Below, piece after piece: positions 6,966 to 8,987 of a stretch of DNA of 8,987 nucleotides (positions are counted from its first letter, which is position 1; every line of letters starts with the position of its first letter). The DNA is from Acidobacteriota bacterium (lineage in GTDB: Bacteria; Acidobacteriota; Terriglobia; Terriglobales; Acidobacteriaceae). The stretch is from assembly GCA_021846065.1 (NCBI GenBank), contig JAJZCP010000045.1, positions 1-8,987 on the forward strand, read 5' to 3'. The notes under the pieces were generated by a model. That model saw only the letters and a list, made by a program, of their open reading frames with translations. It made no database searches and had not been told where the DNA came from. Position numbers and translations under genes: made by a program.

Positions 6966-8243
6966 TTATGGCTGAAACCGGTCGGGCCAGCGCCACCGGG
7001 AGACCAGATACGCCTTTTCTGAGTCGAATGTGCGGGCCAGTTGCTCGATCAAACCCTGTGCCGCTGCCGCGCCGCCCGCATTCGCCTGTCCGGCGTAGGA
7101 TGCAACCCAGCCGAGATAGAGCGGTGTCAGCGCACCGAACAAATGGTTCCTGCGAATCGAGCGGAGCCGGTGCGCCAATGCAAAGTCGTAGATGATTCGC
7201 GCCCACAATGCATCGGGCATGCGGAACTCCGCAGCAGGCATCAAGGACAGTTTCTTGAGTTCCAGGAGCGTAACCGGTGGCAGCACAACGGACCAGATCT
7301 CGCGCAGATTGCGTACCCCCAGTTGAAATGCCTCCATGTAAGGCCGGACGTCCACGGCGTCGGCAGTGGGCAAAGGATCGCTTGCGGTCCCGAAGCAGGG
7401 AATCTCATGCGATCCGCGGACGCGCTGCCAGACCGGCGCTGTCTCTTCCATCTCCAGAAACAGCGGGCCCGCAAGCTGCGCCAGTGCTTCGCTCAGATCG
7501 GGGGCTTCCGCGGGATGTGGCCGCGCACACATCCGCACCTGGCAGATTTTTAACGAGCGGCTCGCGGCCAGTACTGCCGGGATCGGCTGCATGTCCGGTT
7601 TTCGTGCCGCATCCGCCTGCAACCCTTGGGCGATGAGCGGAAACAGCTGCCCCGATGCCGAGAACATGGTGCCCAGCGGATTCTGGAGGCGCGACCCGTA
7701 CAGCGCGCGCATCAGCGGATACAGGATGCTGCGTGTCGCCAGGTCGTCGAACGGCCCGCTGGCGTACCACGGCATCACCAGGTCAAAGCCGCCTTCGGCG
7801 ATCGGGTCCATCAGCAGCGCCAGCCGGGACGCGGGCATCAACTCCGGGTTCAGCGACAGATCTGGATCGAGCGAAACGCAGACGCGCGCCTGCGCCGTGG
7901 CAGCCATCGCGGCGATGGGCCGCAGTGAGGCCTGGTGTGCCAGCCAGGAGATGCCTGTTGGATTGGGCGTTGTCGTCGCCGGGAATGTTTGCACGGAAAA
8001 TGATCCCGGCTCCCACTCCGCCAGCTCAGCGGGCAGAGAAGCCGGAGCGCCCGCGCCGCTCTCCCCGGGCACGGCCAGAATAATGGAGTATCCACGGCGC
8101 ATGGACTGCGCTGCCTCGCGTAGCCGCGTGGCCAGCGCAGAGAGGGCATCCGCGTCCGGCAACACCGGAATCCCGACGAGCAGGTCCACCCCTGCCCGGA
8201 CCGCTGACATCCCCGGCTCCCGCTCTACTTCAACTTCCGCCAC
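6966..8243 (-). CDS. GT-A glycosyltransferase, GpgS/mannosylglycerate synthase-like
   Basis: Probable cytoplasmic sugar-nucleotide-dependent transferase of 425 residues, with no signal peptide or membrane helix. LLVGIPVLPDADAL (21-34) looks like the first strand of a GT-A nucleotide-binding fold, and VCVSLDPDLSLNPELM (121-136) carries a DxD-type metal site at Asp126/Asp128. GGFDLVMPWYASGPFDDLATR (151-171) and LYPLMRALYGSRLQNPLGTMF (174-194) resemble the acceptor-side segments of glucosyl-3-phosphoglycerate and mannosylglycerate synthases. The last 150 or so residues are helical and conserved only in general style. The start is GTG at 8243, preceded by GGGGAGA with 7-8 bases of spacing; ATG at 8210 is an alternative. 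The gene starts 33 bp after the maltokinase stop and ends 23 bp before the channel gene. Donor and product cannot be read from the sequence: glucosylglycerate, mannosylglycerate or another glycoside are candidates. Confidence 0.7.
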   Translation of the reverse strand: MAEVEVEREPGMSAVRAGVDLLVGIPVLPDADALSALATRLREAAQSMRRGYSIILAVPGESGAGAPASLPAELAEWEPGSFSVQTFPATTTPNPTGISWLAHQASLRPIAAMAATAQARVCVSLDPDLSLNPELMPASRLALLMDPIAEGGFDLVMPWYASGPFDDLATRSILYPLMRALYGSRLQNPLGTMFSASGQLFPLIAQGLQADAARKPDMQPIPAVLAASRSLKICQVRMCARPHPAEAPDLSEALAQLAGPLFLEMEETAPVWQRVRGSHEIPCFGTASDPLPTADAVDVRPYMEAFQLGVRNLREIWSVVLPPVTLLELKKLSLMPAAEFRMPDALWARIIYDFALAHRLRSIRRNHLFGALTPLYLGWVASYAGQANAGGAAAAQGLIEQLARTFDSEKAYLVSRWRWPDRFQP

Positions 8244-8276
8244 TGCATCGTCTCCCCGGCGTGTGGTGTCTGGTTG

Positions 8277-8987
8277 CTAACGTGGTTCACGGTTCAGCAG
8301 CGCCGCAATTCCAGACAGCGGAATCTTGACCCAATCGGGGCGGCTGTTCAGCTCATACATCAATTCGTAAAACGCCTTCTCCAGCAAATATAGATCGAGT
8401 AGCGCAACAAAGGCTTTCGGACCGGCGGGAACCAGGCCCGTGCCGTGCATCGTGGCAACATACGCGTGCAGGAATTCGGCACTGGCCGACCGCTCCCAAA
8501 GCAGCGCCCAGGGCTCCAGCCGGTTGTGTGATTCCGGCCGGCGCGAGACATACCGCATCAGCGCCGACCAAGCCGCATAGTTAAACGACCGCAGCATGCC
8601 GGCAACGTCTTTCAGCGGAGAATGGAGGGCCCGGCGTTCTTCAAGCGATCGCGCCGGCTCACCTTCAAAGTCCAGGATGACGAAGTCTGTTTTTACGCGA
8701 AGCACCTGACCCAGGTGATAGTCGCCGTGTATGCGAATGCGCTGCCCGGCCGAAGTGAGGTGGTCCGTGGCGCCCAGCGTGCCCAGTGCGCGTGACCGGC
8801 GGCTCAACATCAGCGCGCCCATCTCTACGGCATCATCGGGCAGCGACGACAGGTTGCGCTTGAGATAGTCGAACGATCGCGTCGCCTCCTCGTTGATCCG
8901 CCGCTGCAGTTCGGCAAGATATTCGGCCGTTAGCGGCTTGGGAGTAAACGCCGGATCGCCAGGAGCCGATGCCAGCGCGAGAAGGCG
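8277..8987 (-). CDS. mak: Maltokinase C-terminal part, probably of a TreS-maltokinase fusion; truncated by window edge
   Basis: Uses ATP to make maltose 1-phosphate, linking trehalose (via trehalose synthase) to alpha-glucan synthesis by GlgE. The frame is open to the window edge, so the 5' part is missing and 236 residues are visible. IHGDYHLGQVL (visible residues 86-96) is the kinase catalytic loop, FVILDFEGEPARSLEERR (102-119) holds the metal-binding aspartate, and PLKDVAGMLRSFNYAA (124-139) is the next conserved block. LLEKAFYELMYELNSRPDW, near the C-terminus, is typical of this family. The upstream stretch, with DPAFTPKPLT at visible residues 11-20, matches the linker style of trehalose synthase-maltokinase fusions. 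Whether the trehalose synthase domain is attached or is a separate gene cannot be seen. An internal ATG at 8822 is not a start, since homologous sequence continues upstream. It is the first visible gene of the - strand cluster. Confidence 0.88.
   Translation of the reverse strand, partial: RLLALASAPGDPAFTPKPLTAEYLAELQRRINEEATRSFDYLKRNLSSLPDDAVEMGALMLSRRSRALGTLGATDHLTSAGQRIRIHGDYHLGQVLRVKTDFVILDFEGEPARSLEERRALHSPLKDVAGMLRSFNYAAWSALMRYVSRRPESHNRLEPWALLWERSASAEFLHAYVATMHGTGLVPAGPKAFVALLDLYLLEKAFYELMYELNSRPDWVKIPLSGIAALLNREPR

Noticed and set aside
6943..7206. N-terminal extension of the small MscS-like protein to 320 residues
   Set aside because: It overlaps the end of the glycosyltransferase gene, reads as Arg/Cys-rich shadow sequence, and the internal ATG at 6942 has a good ribosome binding site.
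7366..8280. 304-residue + strand open frame opposite the glycosyltransferase gene
   Set aside because: It is antisense to a gene with recognisable motifs and good start context. Its Ser/Arg/Ala-rich composition is typical of shadow frames in GC-rich DNA, and it shows no family motif.

Overview
The window has about 60% G+C, tightly packed genes and Gram-negative envelope proteins. Protein style suggests an acidobacterium (Terriglobales-like); this is an impression from gene content and sequence style, not a phylogenetic result. There are two gene blocks on opposite strands that converge near position 2,715. No rRNA, tRNA, insertion sequence, integrase or CRISPR array was seen.

Left block (+ strand). 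The window opens inside threonine synthase (thrC, 1-1119), which overlaps homoserine kinase (thrB, 1116-2102) by an ATGA junction. These are the last two steps of threonine synthesis. A bulged hairpin followed by a T run (2194-2229) looks like the operon's intrinsic terminator. Between thrB and that terminator lies an imperfect 17-bp direct repeat, whose first copy contains an 11-bp palindrome. A small classical thioredoxin follows (2350-2682) with a strong ribosome binding site. A 9-bp-stem hairpin (2713-2735) lies between the converging genes.

Right block (- strand, read from 8987 down to 2751). Five genes run head to tail with gaps of 0-33 bp up to the porin, so they are probably one transcription unit whose promoter lies outside the window. 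In order they are: the C-terminal part of a maltokinase (probably the tail of a trehalose synthase-maltokinase fusion); a GT-A glycosyltransferase that resembles glucosyl-3-phosphoglycerate or mannosylglycerate synthases; a minimal MscS-related 'conserved TM helix' membrane protein; a KUP/KimA-type APC potassium transporter with a cytosolic C-terminal domain; and an OprB-type carbohydrate porin.

Read together, the right block looks like an osmoadaptation module: sugar or sugar-derived solute metabolism, K+ uptake, a channel-like relief protein and an outer-membrane sugar pore. That reading is inferred from gene families and adjacency. The porin 5' end is the main anomaly. The open frame has no ATG, but removing one base from a CCCC run at 4273-4276 would join it to an upstream ATG and give a good signal peptide. 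This suggests a frameshift or a sequence error.
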